Assembly (NCBI GenBank): GCA_001460835.1
Contig: CYKH01000110.1
Coordinates: 1 to 64,000 of the forward strand
Direction: 5' to 3'
DNA: 64,000 nt
Source of the DNA: Bodo saltans
Taxonomy: Eukaryota > Euglenozoa > Kinetoplastea > Eubodonida > Bodonidae
The notes below the pieces were generated by a model. It did not search any database, was not told the DNA's origin, and was given only the letters and a program-made list of their open reading frames with translations. Positions 18,392 through 29,300 of this stretch are shown in pieces (positions within the stretch are counted from its first letter, which is position 1; the number at the start of each line of letters is the position of its first letter). A program made the translations under genes and the position numbers.

Positions 18392-20098
18392 ATGTGGCGA
18401 ATGAAGGTTCCAGGTCATTATGGAGCATGCGTGCGATCACTAACGTGTTCCTTTCGGCATAGGAGCACTACACCAAGGGCAAGCGCACACAACTCCTCCG
18501 TAGCCACAGCACGCCATTCCTCATCTCTTGATGGAGATGCGAATACTGAGAAATGGAGGGAACAAATGTTCAACCTTCTTGATCATCGTCAAATCAATCA
18601 CAGAGTCGCAGATATTATGTCATTGGCTGCGCCGCTTCCTGCAGTAACAGCATCCACTGTCGGAAGAGTGGAAAGTGCATCACTCGGTCATGCCGAGGCC
18701 ATGGAGCTCCTCAGTGTTGTTCGTGAAGGAAAGAGTGCCGCTGAAATTGTTTCTGCAGTAAGAAAAGCAGCATCAGAAGATCCGAAGCGGTTACTAGCAT
18801 CCCCGGTATTTGTATCCACTTCAATTCATGCACTGCTGTCGAGTTTACGCTTTGATGGCGGCGCAAAAGCTGTTGGAGACTTGCCCTTCTTCTTCGCAGG
18901 GAGAGCGCTCAAGAACGGGATCATGAACGATGCTCTGTGGAGCGACGTGATGCTTTCTGTGGCACTTCTAAACGTCTCAGATAAGCTGTTCGATCTTTGG
19001 CAAGAGCAATTGTACCGACATTACGATGTTCCAGTGGAGGGAACTGCCGTGGACGGCAATGCTGGTGCAGTGAGCAATGAACGACATCATGATGAGCTGC
19101 ATGATTTAACTGTTGGGGATGACTTTGACGTGATTGCATCTCCCTCCAGTAGCATCCCTAATGAACATCAAAAATCTCTCATTCCATTCAAGGCAGCTCA
19201 CGCAATGATGTGTTGGGCTTCGAATGCGAGAGACATGGAGCGAGCAATGAAGGTATACCACACTGCGAAGGTGTATGGTGTGCAGGACCTCGTTCGCGAG
19301 GATGGGCAGATCGACACTGTTTCTTTGTGCCGCCTTGCGGTAAAAGTTGTGGCCTCAGCCCGAAAGACTCAATTTGATGGCGGTATCCGCAAGATGATGG
19401 TCAACGAGATCCAAGCGGTCGTCCCTGCTCAAGTGTTGCTTCACGATGTGAGTTGGGGGGTGTTAAACGACTTACTCGTTGGGTTATCGTTCCCATCTGC
19501 ACTCACTTTGGTAAAGCTGGCGTCGGAGCGCAGAGGAGGAGACGACAATGTTCCAATTTACATTTGGGTTGCGTTGCTGCGGATTGCTGCGAAGGGCCGA
19601 AATATTGCTGAAGCAGAACAACTGTTCCTCTTCCTTCGGAAACGGTTTGTGTTGTCGCCGAAAGACAAAGGAGAACTCCTTGATGTTATGATGCGAATGC
19701 ATGCCAGTCATCACAGGCCTGATTTTGTTTCTGCGCTATCGCTATTTATGGACCACGTCGTTAGCACGCCTGAGGGTGAGCCAAGCATTCCGATTACTGC
19801 TGAGCACTACAAACTTTTGATCCGCGCCGCAGACTCGCGCAATGCAGCTGCTCTTATGTTCCTTGAGGGATGTGCACATGGAGTGCCGCATGACGCTGAA
19901 TCGTTCTCATCGTTATTTTCACGTAATCCAGGAAGCAGCGTCAGTGCGCTCAGTCGAAAACTTCCGCGCGACTACAGCAGCTCCTCATTGGACTCACACC
20001 TAAAAATTCCATCCAACGCAGATGCCCACGTGAGACGAGACGAAGCACTCAGCTTCCGAGGGAAGCCGAGTGTAGACTCAACGTCTGAAGTCCGTTAA
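18392..20098 (+). CDS. PPR-like protein, probably mitochondrial
   Basis: A 568-residue protein. The N-terminus is basic, Ser/Arg-rich and nearly free of acids for about 45 residues, as in a mitochondrial presequence. The rest is helical. Segments at about 270-300 (ARDMERAMKVYHTAKVYG) and 390-460 (VALLRIAAKGRNIAEAEQLFLFL and following) resemble degenerate pentatricopeptide repeats. Kinetoplastids have many such proteins in mitochondrial ribosomes and RNA processing. Which RNA or complex it serves cannot be told. The start at 18392 keeps the presequence. Confidence 0.65.
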   Translation: MWRMKVPGHYGACVRSLTCSFRHRSTTPRASAHNSSVATARHSSSLDGDANTEKWREQMFNLLDHRQINHRVADIMSLAAPLPAVTASTVGRVESASLGHAEAMELLSVVREGKSAAEIVSAVRKAASEDPKRLLASPVFVSTSIHALLSSLRFDGGAKAVGDLPFFFAGRALKNGIMNDALWSDVMLSVALLNVSDKLFDLWQEQLYRHYDVPVEGTAVDGNAGAVSNERHHDELHDLTVGDDFDVIASPSSSIPNEHQKSLIPFKAAHAMMCWASNARDMERAMKVYHTAKVYGVQDLVREDGQIDTVSLCRLAVKVVASARKTQFDGGIRKMMVNEIQAVVPAQVLLHDVSWGVLNDLLVGLSFPSALTLVKLASERRGGDDNVPIYIWVALLRIAAKGRNIAEAEQLFLFLRKRFVLSPKDKGELLDVMMRMHASHHRPDFVSALSLFMDHVVSTPEGEPSIPITAEHYKLLIRAADSRNAAALMFLEGCAHGVPHDAESFSSLFSRNPGSSVSALSRKLPRDYSSSSLDSHLKIPSNADAHVRRDEALSFRGKPSVDSTSEVR

Positions 20099-20294
20099 GG
20101 TGCGGAGCCATCATCACATTAGTCATCCTATGGTGACCACCCTTCTCTCAGTTTTGGGGCTTTCTTGAGATTTCGCATATCGCTACACGTTCTTTAGTGT
20201 CTTGTTTTGTTTTTTGTTGTTGATTGTCCTTGATCCAGCGGAGCCACCCGACAAACCACCGAATACTTCTCAGCCACCATCTTCAACCTTCAAA

Positions 20295-21836
20295 ATGTCT
20301 TCTCGTGGAAATTCTCCATTAGTGTCACCGGCAATGCCCGTTCCAGTACCGCTTATCACGCCGCGCTATCAGCGCAAGACACGCACGAAGAATATGATGA
20401 CGATTGTGTCTGGCGACGCTGCCACAACGTTGTCCAGCGTCGGTGATGATGACAGCTCGTCGTCTACGCGGAGTCCAATTCCTTCGCACGAGGAGTTCTC
20501 TGCCCCACCCGAAGCACCTCCAAGCCCACCCATTGCGGCGAATCGTTCAAGTGTCAACGAAGCCCTTCGCCAGCGAAGTGAAGATACCTTGCAAATTAAG
20601 CACGGGAAGGTGAACTACAACGAACGCGTTCAATTTCATACGTACGAGATGTTTCGCCACGGGTCTCGTCAAGTTCAGAGCCGAAGTGTGGGGTACAGCA
20701 GCGATGGTGATCTGGTCTTGTACAAAGATCAATATGCAATGATTGTTTCAGATTCGGAGATCGCCGTAGCTGGAGTTTCGATTGATTCTGCAGTGTGCCT
20801 GAACCCTGCTGCTCGTCGACCACTTACTGATGCAGAGGCCGATCTCCAACCTCGATACGTCAAAGGGTCAAGGTTTAAGAAATACCCCGGAGTTCGCGCT
20901 CCGAAAAACCGCAAGATTCGCAATCGTCTCATGAATGATCATTTCGCCACTGAAATCTCGCGCAAGATCTACGACGCCTGTGTGGATCATGCTGGCATGG
21001 ATCGAGACTTGGAGATGGAAGACCTCACGAGGCCAACCTTCCCAAAGCTCAGCAAACAAATGCGTGATCTTGTCGTGCACGTTGATGAAGACAAGGAGCG
21101 TCACGAGTTAGAGAGACGTGGCATTTACGCAACGCCTCCGCTGGACGCCGCTCCAAATCCAATGCTGATCGACCCCAACAGCGGCGAGTATCGCTTTAAC
21201 CAGCTGAATGCTCGTCTGAAAGACGAGCTCAAGAATGCTCTGGGCAGTGAATTCCTTACGCAGCAGATCATTGACCTTGAAGCGTATTTCAGTGAGTACG
21301 TCACGCACCCTCCCAAGGACGATCAGCCGATGGCGTTTCAGTTCCGTGATGGTTACGGCAGGCTTGTGTGCCACGGCGTTGCGGCGTACTACAACCTCGT
21401 CTCTCGTTCTCAAGATGGTGCATGCGCGGATGAAAAGAAAACCACTCTTGTGTCGCTTCCTAAGCGATCGGCGAAGGAGCGCCGTGTGGAGCTTCCTAGT
21501 CAATCTCTGTTGGTGACTCTTCAAAGGCGCCAAGGGCGTTCGCCAGTGCTTATTGGTGCGCCTAGCCCTATCATGCCCGCATTCAACTTAGACGACCCTG
21601 TTGTGTACAGCGAAAAGCATGTGGACGCTGCCCTTCAAGCGAAGGCTTCGTCCAGCATGAGTGCGACGCAGAAGAAGAAGCTCCGCAAGACCATGAAAGA
21701 GTTGGCTAACGAGCTGGAGAAATCGAGTGCGCCAAGTATTGCGCCAAAGGCTAGTGGTGGTGCATCGAAGCAAAGAAATGGAAAGAAGGCTCCAGTAGCC
21801 TCGATTGCCGTCGAAACTGTCGAGAATAGCTGTTAA
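20295..21836 (+). CDS. R3H-domain protein
   Basis: A 513-residue protein; the ATG at 20295 (MSSRGNSPLVSP) is chosen because the longer frame starts only with TTG and includes the pyrimidine-rich acceptor region. Residues 1-110 are disordered. The middle part is charged and conserved-looking. Residues about 335-375 read FQFRDGYGRLVCHGVAAYYNL, which fits the R3H fold ('f.R...H..a..y.L.s.s') and most resembles R3HDM4-type proteins that carry an R3H-associated N-terminal domain. R3H domains bind single-stranded nucleic acid. The Lys-rich C-terminus (about 450-513) could be a nuclear signal. Specific role unknown. Confidence 0.7.
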   Translation: MSSRGNSPLVSPAMPVPVPLITPRYQRKTRTKNMMTIVSGDAATTLSSVGDDDSSSSTRSPIPSHEEFSAPPEAPPSPPIAANRSSVNEALRQRSEDTLQIKHGKVNYNERVQFHTYEMFRHGSRQVQSRSVGYSSDGDLVLYKDQYAMIVSDSEIAVAGVSIDSAVCLNPAARRPLTDAEADLQPRYVKGSRFKKYPGVRAPKNRKIRNRLMNDHFATEISRKIYDACVDHAGMDRDLEMEDLTRPTFPKLSKQMRDLVVHVDEDKERHELERRGIYATPPLDAAPNPMLIDPNSGEYRFNQLNARLKDELKNALGSEFLTQQIIDLEAYFSEYVTHPPKDDQPMAFQFRDGYGRLVCHGVAAYYNLVSRSQDGACADEKKTTLVSLPKRSAKERRVELPSQSLLVTLQRRQGRSPVLIGAPSPIMPAFNLDDPVVYSEKHVDAALQAKASSSMSATQKKKLRKTMKELANELEKSSAPSIAPKASGGASKQRNGKKAPVASIAVETVENSC

Positions 21837-22110
21837 GCAATCTTTGCAGTATTTCCTTCTCTGTTGCACCTTTCATCGTTGCCATCTTTTTTCCGCCTTT
21901 CCCCCTCCATCATCTTTTTCACCAATTGCAAAATCTCTGTTCATCCACAGTGATCTACTTCTCTTGCATTCTTTTTCGCACAGAATGACATGATTCATAG
22001 ACAACTTTGCCGAAATTAGTGAAAATGGTTGGGAGGCTTTGATCTTGAACTCCATCCTATATCATCGTCATTTATTTTATTTTTCCAAATCAACAAGAAC
22101 GTTAGTAAAA

Positions 22111-22761
22111 ATGCAAGAAGACGGCGAAGGAGAGTCGACCAAAGCGGTCGTCACTGTTCCTCCGTTCCCAGTCCTGTCACCGCTCCCTAAGTCTTTCACC
22201 TTCTTCACCGAGAGGTACTTCTCTCAGTACGTCATTCGTAATTGCAAAGGCATCGAGGGGAATAATGTACGCTTGCTGGTGCATAGCAATGGGTTGTGTC
22301 TTGTCTGCCTTGATCCATCGCATTTCCTGGTGAAGAATCGCAGTAGCAATGTGATCAGTGGTTTGTCACACAGCTTGAAGAAAGATCGGTCAGAACCGAT
22401 CAGACCGCAAGGAAAGCGGAAGAAGAACGCTGTTCTGTGCCAACGGGACATGGTGATCTGTTTTGTGGATGTTGTCATTGAAGCCGCTGAGCCTCAGGTC
22501 ACCGTCGACAACACCGATGGGTCGGTGGTTTCGCCACCCCCCGTCGTCGCTGCGACGAAACAAATTCGAGTTCCCGCCTGTGTTGATGGACTTGTGCTTG
22601 AGATCAACCCGTACTTGGCCAAACAGCCATCGCTACTTCAGTGCTGTCCGTTGACGGAGGGTTACATTGCAATAGTGAATCCTCACGCGAAAATGCGTTT
22701 CGATGAGCTTGAAAGAATTTCCATCGCCACAAGTGGCGAAGTTGCCCTCGATGGCGATTAA
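22111..22761 (+). CDS. Abitram (Simiate/FAM206) homologue
   Basis: A 216-residue protein starting at the ATG at 22111; upstream extension begins only with TTG. The order of conserved blocks matches animal Abitram: an aromatic stretch with ERYFSQYV near the start, LLVHSNGLCLVCLDPSH, a basic segment around residue 115, a strand ending in CFVDVV, then ACVDGLVLEINPYL, KQPSLLQ and TEGYIAIVNP. The last three blocks align with the human protein almost without gaps. The fold resembles the lipoyl/GCSH type, without a lipoylation lysine that I can identify. The animal protein is reported in the nucleus and to bind actin; its role in protists is unknown. An acidic insert lies at about 125-145. Confidence 0.85.
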   Translation: MQEDGEGESTKAVVTVPPFPVLSPLPKSFTFFTERYFSQYVIRNCKGIEGNNVRLLVHSNGLCLVCLDPSHFLVKNRSSNVISGLSHSLKKDRSEPIRPQGKRKKNAVLCQRDMVICFVDVVIEAAEPQVTVDNTDGSVVSPPPVVAATKQIRVPACVDGLVLEINPYLAKQPSLLQCCPLTEGYIAIVNPHAKMRFDELERISIATSGEVALDGD

Positions 22762-22888
22762 ATAAATTTCAAACTTGGTGTTGTTTTGCCCACAAGAGTT
22801 TGGTTTATCATGTTGCCTCATCAACTTTCTGAATGAGTGTGATTTTTGTTGTCGTTTTCCCCTTTTTTAAATATCTAGTATCTTGTGA

Positions 22889-25800
22889 ATGAAAACAGGT
22901 GAACAACAAGCGCTGAATCCAGAACAACCACCACAAACATCGCACGAAGAACTCAACGCGACTGAAATGAGTGAAATGGATCGGCTTATTACTGATCTAG
23001 AGGTTCCTCCTCCGAGGAAGACGTCGCTTATGTTTCGCTTGAAATTGCTCATGAATGTTGCTGTTAACAATACCAATCCTCGAACAATTGCTGTTGGGGA
23101 ACCCAGCTGGGTGCGAGGAGACTACCCACCTAACGAAATCAACAATTGTCGGTACTCCCTAGTGACGTTTTTGCCACTGGCGCTGCTCAACCAGTTTAAG
23201 ATGTTCTTCAACATTTTCTTCTTGGCTGTGGCTGTATCACAGTTCATCCCGTCGCTGCAAGTTGGATTTATCTTTATCTACTTTGCACCGCTTGCATTTG
23301 TCGTTTCTTTATCGCTTATTAAGGACGCGGTTGACGACATTCAGCGTTTCTTGCGCGACAAGAAAGCAAACGCAGAGAGGTATCACAAACTCTTGCCGTC
23401 TGGAGAAGCTGTCGAAATAGAAGCGAAGCACATCGTCGTGGGAGATTTGCTTGTCATTGAACAAAATTGCCGTATTCCAGCAGATTGCGTGCTTTTGCAC
23501 ACAACTGAAAAGAGCGGTGCCTCTTTTGTCCGAACAGATCAACTCGACGGCGAAACCGACTGGAAGCTTAGATTCCCTTTGAAAACGACGGAAAACCTCA
23601 CGAACGCTGAGCTAGGCGTGCTGCGCATGAACCTTCGCTGCGAAGACCTTCACAAAGATATCTACAAGTTTGTGGGGCAAGCACAATGCTCGCGCCGCCA
23701 GCCGGAAGGCGTGACGCTGGAAAACACCCTCTGGGCAAACTGTGTTCTTGCATCTGGAACAGTAGTCGGTGCAGTGATTCACACAGGCGTCGACACTCGA
23801 TCCGCCATGAACGCTGCCAAAGCAGCCTCAAAGCTTGGCCTCATTGATCTACTTGAGTTGTTTATTGGAATCTTGTGCTTTGGCATTCTTGTGGTTCTCG
23901 CATTCTTGCTCGTGGTGCAGCAAGGCTTCCAAGGAAGCTGGTTTGTGATGTTCATCAGGTTCATCATTCTGTTATCAGCCATCATCCCGATCTCCATGAG
24001 AGTGAATCTCGACGTCGCTCGTGTATGGTATAGCCTCGTGATTTTCCGTGACTCGGTAATTGCTGGGACGCTCGTTCGGAACTCAAACATCCCTGAAGAT
24101 CTTGGCCGTTTGTCGTACCTGTTCTCGGACAAGACAGGGACCCTCACCAAGAACATTATGGAGTTCCGATCACTCCAAATGGGTGCTCAGTTCACTTTAC
24201 AACACCGGGACGTGGAGGATTTCCAGCAGGCGTTGAGCGTATTCTTCGCCTCTCGAGGAGGTGAGGGACGTGTAAGCACGAGGGGCATTGTTGGATTCAG
24301 CCAAACTCAAATCAAAGAAGTAGGAACCGCAATTCTATGCTTGGCTCTGTGCCACAACGTAACACCAGTTACGCATGAAGATGGAAATGTTGAGTTCCAA
24401 GCCTCTTCCCCAGATGAGGTGGCCATGGTGAAATTTGCAGACTCTGTGGGCGTGAAACTCTTAGATCGAACGTTGAAGAAAATTGTTTTGCGAGTGACAT
24501 GTGATGGAACCGAGCACACGCTTGAGTATGAAGTACTCAAAATGTTTCCGTTCACGTCCGAACGTAAGTCAATGAGTATCTTCCTGCGAGACTGTCAGAC
24601 GAACCAGTTCTACTTTTTCATGAAAGGAGCGGACGTGAAGATGATTACAGTGGTTCGTAAGTGTGACTGGATCGATGAGAGTTGTCAAGAATTAGCACAG
24701 AAAGGGCTTCGCACATTGGTGTTCGCTCAAAAGCCTATGACAGAGAGCGACGTCAAGGCATTTCTCACTGCCTATGAACAAGCCAATGCGGTGATGGGTG
24801 ACAGTCGCCCAGTCGCGATTGAAAGTTGTATGCAAACCGTGGAGCGAGGAATGGATCTCGTTGCCATAACCGGCGTGGAAGATCAGCTGCAAGATGACGT
24901 CACGAATGCCCTGGAAACTTTAGGAATGTGTGGACTTAAAGTTTGGATGCTCACCGGCGACAAAGTTGAGACTGCCACTTGTATCGGCCGCTCCACGCAG
25001 CTCATTTCTCGACAAGCACACGTGGAGTACCTCCTGCAGCGATCCCGAGCTGAAATCATTGACCGCTTAGACCAGCTGCGCCAGCAATACGATCCCCTTA
25101 TTGTAGGCGATTATTTGTCCACAAAATGGGCCCTCATCACCGATGGAACGTCTTTAGCAATTTGCTTAGAAGACGACATCCAGAAAACAACATCCAGAAA
25201 ACATTTGCAGACATTGCCCGTATTGCAGACTCCGTGATCGTTGCTCGCTGCTCTCCTACGCAGAAAGCCGCAGTGGTGCAAACCATTCGAAAGTACTCGC
25301 CAAACAGTGTGCGCACCGCCGCGATTGGGGATGGTGGTAACGATGTGAGCATGATTCTGGCTGCCAACGTTGGCATTGGAGTCGAGGGAGTGGAAGGCAA
25401 GCAAGCCTCCATGGCTGCTGATTTTAGCATTACCAAGTTCTCTCACTGCCTGAGGCTCATTATGTGGCACGGTCGCAACAGTTATCGCCGTTCATGTCAT
25501 CTGTGCCAGTTTATTATGCATCGAGGTATCGTCTACAGCGTTGTGCAGGCTGTGTTCTCCGTATTATTTGCCGGAAGTACCATGTCTGTTTTCAACGGGT
25601 ACCTGTTGATGGGCTATGCCACTGTATTCACTATGGCCCCCGTGTTCTCGCTCGTGCTCAATGAAGATCAGCGCGAAGATGATGTCTGCGAGTTTCCGCA
25701 GCTCTACAAGCAGCTGATCAAGGCAAGATCCATGAACATGCGCTCATTCCTTCAGTGGGTGTGGGTATCGTTCTTTCAGGGCGGTGTCATGATGACCCTC

Positions 25801-26157
25801 TCCTTGCAGCTATTCGGCGATGAAATGTTCCAAATTGTGACCATTGCATTCACCTCGCTTCTTATTACAGAGCTTGTGATTGTTGCGGGTGGGGTCAACT
25901 TCCGTATTTTGTGGAAGCAACGTCGAACGCACTTCTGGCTGTTTCTCCTTGCTGAGCTGTTTTCCATTCTTGCATTCTTCATCGCAGTCCTCGTGCTTCC
26001 CGACACTATTGACAAAACTTTCTTCTTCTCGGCGTCGTTCGCGTCGAAAGTCGCAATTATTTCGATTGCAAGCATCGGACCAGTGTTTGTGTTCTGGTTG
26101 ATCGGCAAGTACATTTTATGTCGTCCACAAATTGCAAAACTAAAAGAAGATTGGTGA
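22889..26157 (+). CDS. P4-ATPase of the ATP9/Neo1 class, frame broken by a 14-bp tandem duplication
   Basis: A phospholipid flippase read in two frames. The first runs 22889-25237; the second continues from the 14-bp repeat at 25176-25203 to 26157. Without one repeat copy the gene would encode about 1084 residues, the usual family size. Visible are the first membrane pair (about 95-145), the A-domain DGET at 220-223, the phosphorylation motif DKTGTLT with D414, the hinge motif GDGGND in the second frame, and the six C-terminal membrane segments. DQLDGETDWKL and ENTLWAN...ASGTVVG strongly favour ATP9/Neo1, a class that works without a CDC50 subunit, usually at Golgi or endosomes. The rest of both frames is intact, so this is either a recent mutation or an assembly or allele artefact. 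Confidence 0.93.
25176..25203 (+). repeat. 14-bp perfect tandem duplication in the P4-ATPase
   Basis: The unit acatccagaaaaca occurs twice in direct tandem (25176-25189 and 25190-25203). Fourteen is not a multiple of three, so the frame changes exactly here; on both sides the protein matches the P4-ATPase family. Confidence 0.97.
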
Positions 26158-26361
26158 GAGCTTTCATAGCAAAATGTTAGCGAATGGAAAGATGTGGACG
26201 GGGGAAACGAAAAGACAACTTCGGTTAGATTGGTTGTTGCTTGGTTGTTGCGATAACTCTGGAACTGTCATATTATTTTGTGTAGCTCATCAACTCCTCA
26301 GTAGTTAAGATGACATTATTTCCATGTTCTTCTTCTTAACTCTTAAAAGAATTTTGAAGAA

Positions 26362-29300
26362 ATGTTTCGTCGTTGGTGCGTCAAGCGGATTTCATCATCT
26401 GCCACAGGAGTTCGTCGAAACTCGAATGCGGCTGGTGTCATTGACCCCACTGAAATTGAATGGGTAGCGCCAGCTCAAGGAAATGGTGCGTCCTCAAGCG
26501 GCAGTGACTTCCGGGACATTCTCAAAATTGACACTTTCGCCAAGGCTCGTGTGTTAAATTTTATCAAGCGCTACAGAAAAATCGAAGGCGAAAACTGCTT
26601 TGATTTCGAAGAAATAATCCGTGATGGCGATGCTCCCCTGTACAATTGCCGAATTCGTATTCCGCTTCCCAATCATCCATCGTCTGCTGCGGTTGGTCAG
26701 GCAGTTGCATGCAACAAAAAAGATGCTGAGATGCTTGCAGCTATGCATGCTGAACAGACGATCGATGCATATGGGTACCAAATCTACACGCTCCCTTCCA
26801 TGCAACGCAAGCACGCGGAAGCCGCAAGGCTGTCAGGCCGCTGGGCACCGATGCCGGAGGACACAACTCGAGCCTTCGAAGACATCGTTCTGCCTCGTCC
26901 ATTCCGGCGTGTGCTTACCACCGATGAGACAGAAGCGGGAGCATGGTTGCTCGTAGACACCACCGTGAGTCAGTTTCGCTCTCATCCGTATGCCATTACA
27001 TCGCCGTGCATTCTCGAACCAGTCTCACTTCATCGGATAAAAGCTGTGTTCACGCATCACAAACTCTCGTTTGAACGGCACTCCTCGGTAGTGGAAAGTC
27101 AAGATCTCTTGACGGGTGTTATGTGGCACGTGGCAACGATCAATCTCCCTCGATCAACCCTTGGAATGAAGCATCAAACATTTGACCCAGATGCTCCTCC
27201 GCCAATTGTTTCTGCATCTGGGAAAGCGCGAGATAGACACCTCTCATTGGTACTTGCTGCAATGCATGCAGAGCTTCTCATCGATGCAACTGGTGCCCAG
27301 CTGTTTCCTCGTGATCCTTCAACACAAGAAATTCACGCCAAAGCTGTTCACGAACTAGGAAGATATGCGACAGATAAAATAGAATGTGAAAGCCCCACTC
27401 CATCCGCATCGCTTCCTGCACCACTAAAAGAGTTACACGTTCCTGAAGGACAATCAAGAGTCTCGATTCGCTCGAGTGAAGAAGAGTGGGTACGACGAAA
27501 CGTTTCTGTCTCTCAACAAGCTACTGAATTTACCCCAAGTGGAAACGTGGATCGATATGCCAAGGAGTTGGTCTCTAAGTACATTGTCGCAAACGATCGT
27601 CTTGGTCATCAACGCTGGCAACCCCTTCTGGAGAAAGTCGGCGTGCAAGTCAAAGCAGTGATTGTACTACCTGTACCACAGGAATTCGGTGTTCGAGGAG
27701 GTGTTGGACTATCGCACACAACATCGAGTGCACAAGAATTGGCAGTCAATCACGCCCTTGACACCCTTTGTGCTCTCGGTATTCGTTTCTGGGATACAGA
27801 TGAAGAATTTTCAGAGATCTGCAAACGTAGACAAGAGCTAGGGCGGATCTTGCCAACCACCACAGAAGTCCCTGCAATCACACCAAGTCCTCCTGCGCTG
27901 AGATTCACAGCACAAGTGCTTCAACCTGTTGCAACTGCCACGAAAAGCAGTGCAGGTACCGAAGAATTCCCTCAAATTCCTTCCGAAAGGCTGGACTTTG
28001 CGCCATTTCAAACTGCTGCGAATCGCGAATTCTGGGACTTGAAACCCGATTTTAAGGATTTCATTCTTGCATCCAAGCAAGCCAGCGACGACATTTCGAT
28101 TGTGCACACGCTCGTCTCTCCGCGTCGTGTTGATCCTACAGCCCTCACTCGAGTGGTATCATATCTCGCCTCATTAGGGAAGAGAATCAGTGATGTTATG
28201 GTGACTAAGAAAGTGGAAGAATTGGCACAAAAAGTGAACTTGTATCAAGCAGTGATTCATGTGCCTCTTCCCGCTCAGTTCGGCGACCGCTTAGCGATGG
28301 GTGTTTCTCCAGATTACACTGAAGCAGGGCATCTTGCCGCTGCGCACATGGAGCTTATCCTCGATGCGCTCGGGGTTCCATTGTATCCTGATGCAGAACA
28401 TCAGCGCAAGCACGCTCTGGCTGCCGCCCAGCTTGGAAGAAAAGCTCCGTTCCCCGGAGACCCTTTAGCGCCACAAACGACACCGTCACCACCGTACATC
28501 AAGCGTCCCACATCAGAAGATAAAAGTTGGATTGAAATGGTGATAAAACGAGGAGCACCAACTGGAAAGTCATCAGATGCCACTCAACCACCTGCAGCGT
28601 CACCCTCGACTGCCTCCGTGCTAGGGATCCCTCAAAAAGTAGAGTACATTAACTCAGATGAAGTTGACTTGGTGGCGCGCAATCGAGTCAACTACTACCT
28701 CCGTCGTGCACGAGCGACACCACAAATCAGCTTGAGAAATGTCGTTCGACAGGAATCCTCAACGCATTTTGCGCAATTCCCTGTACCAGTGCCAGAGAGA
28801 TTTGGCCAACGCATTGCCTACGGTGTAGCACCAACAAAGAAAGAAGCAGAAAATCTCATGTACATGCATGCAGAGCGCCTCCTGGACGCACTCGGTATCC
28901 CCATCTTCAATCTACCTGGCCTCCAGGGCTATCATGCACGCCGTGTTCGAGCTCTGGGTCGTTGGGCACCACAGCATCGTAGCCTGGTCCAAGTCAAATC
29001 AACCGTTGAATCACCCCTTCCATTGTGTATTGGAGAAGCACTTCCAATGCCTCTACGTCCTCAAGTAAAAACGCAGGCCAACCAGGAACTGTCGCTTCAA
29101 GAGTGGAATGCGTACATTGAGTCATGTGAAGTTTTCATTGAGGGGTGCTCCAAGCGCGACGCAAATATCGCCTTCCAAAACGAACGAGTCCCTCGGACTG
29201 GCCTGTCCATCATCGATGATGCGTTAGAGGAAGTCGAGAGAACGCCTTTTGATAAAGACATCAAACAGAAACTCACACAATACTGCTTCCAAACGAATCT

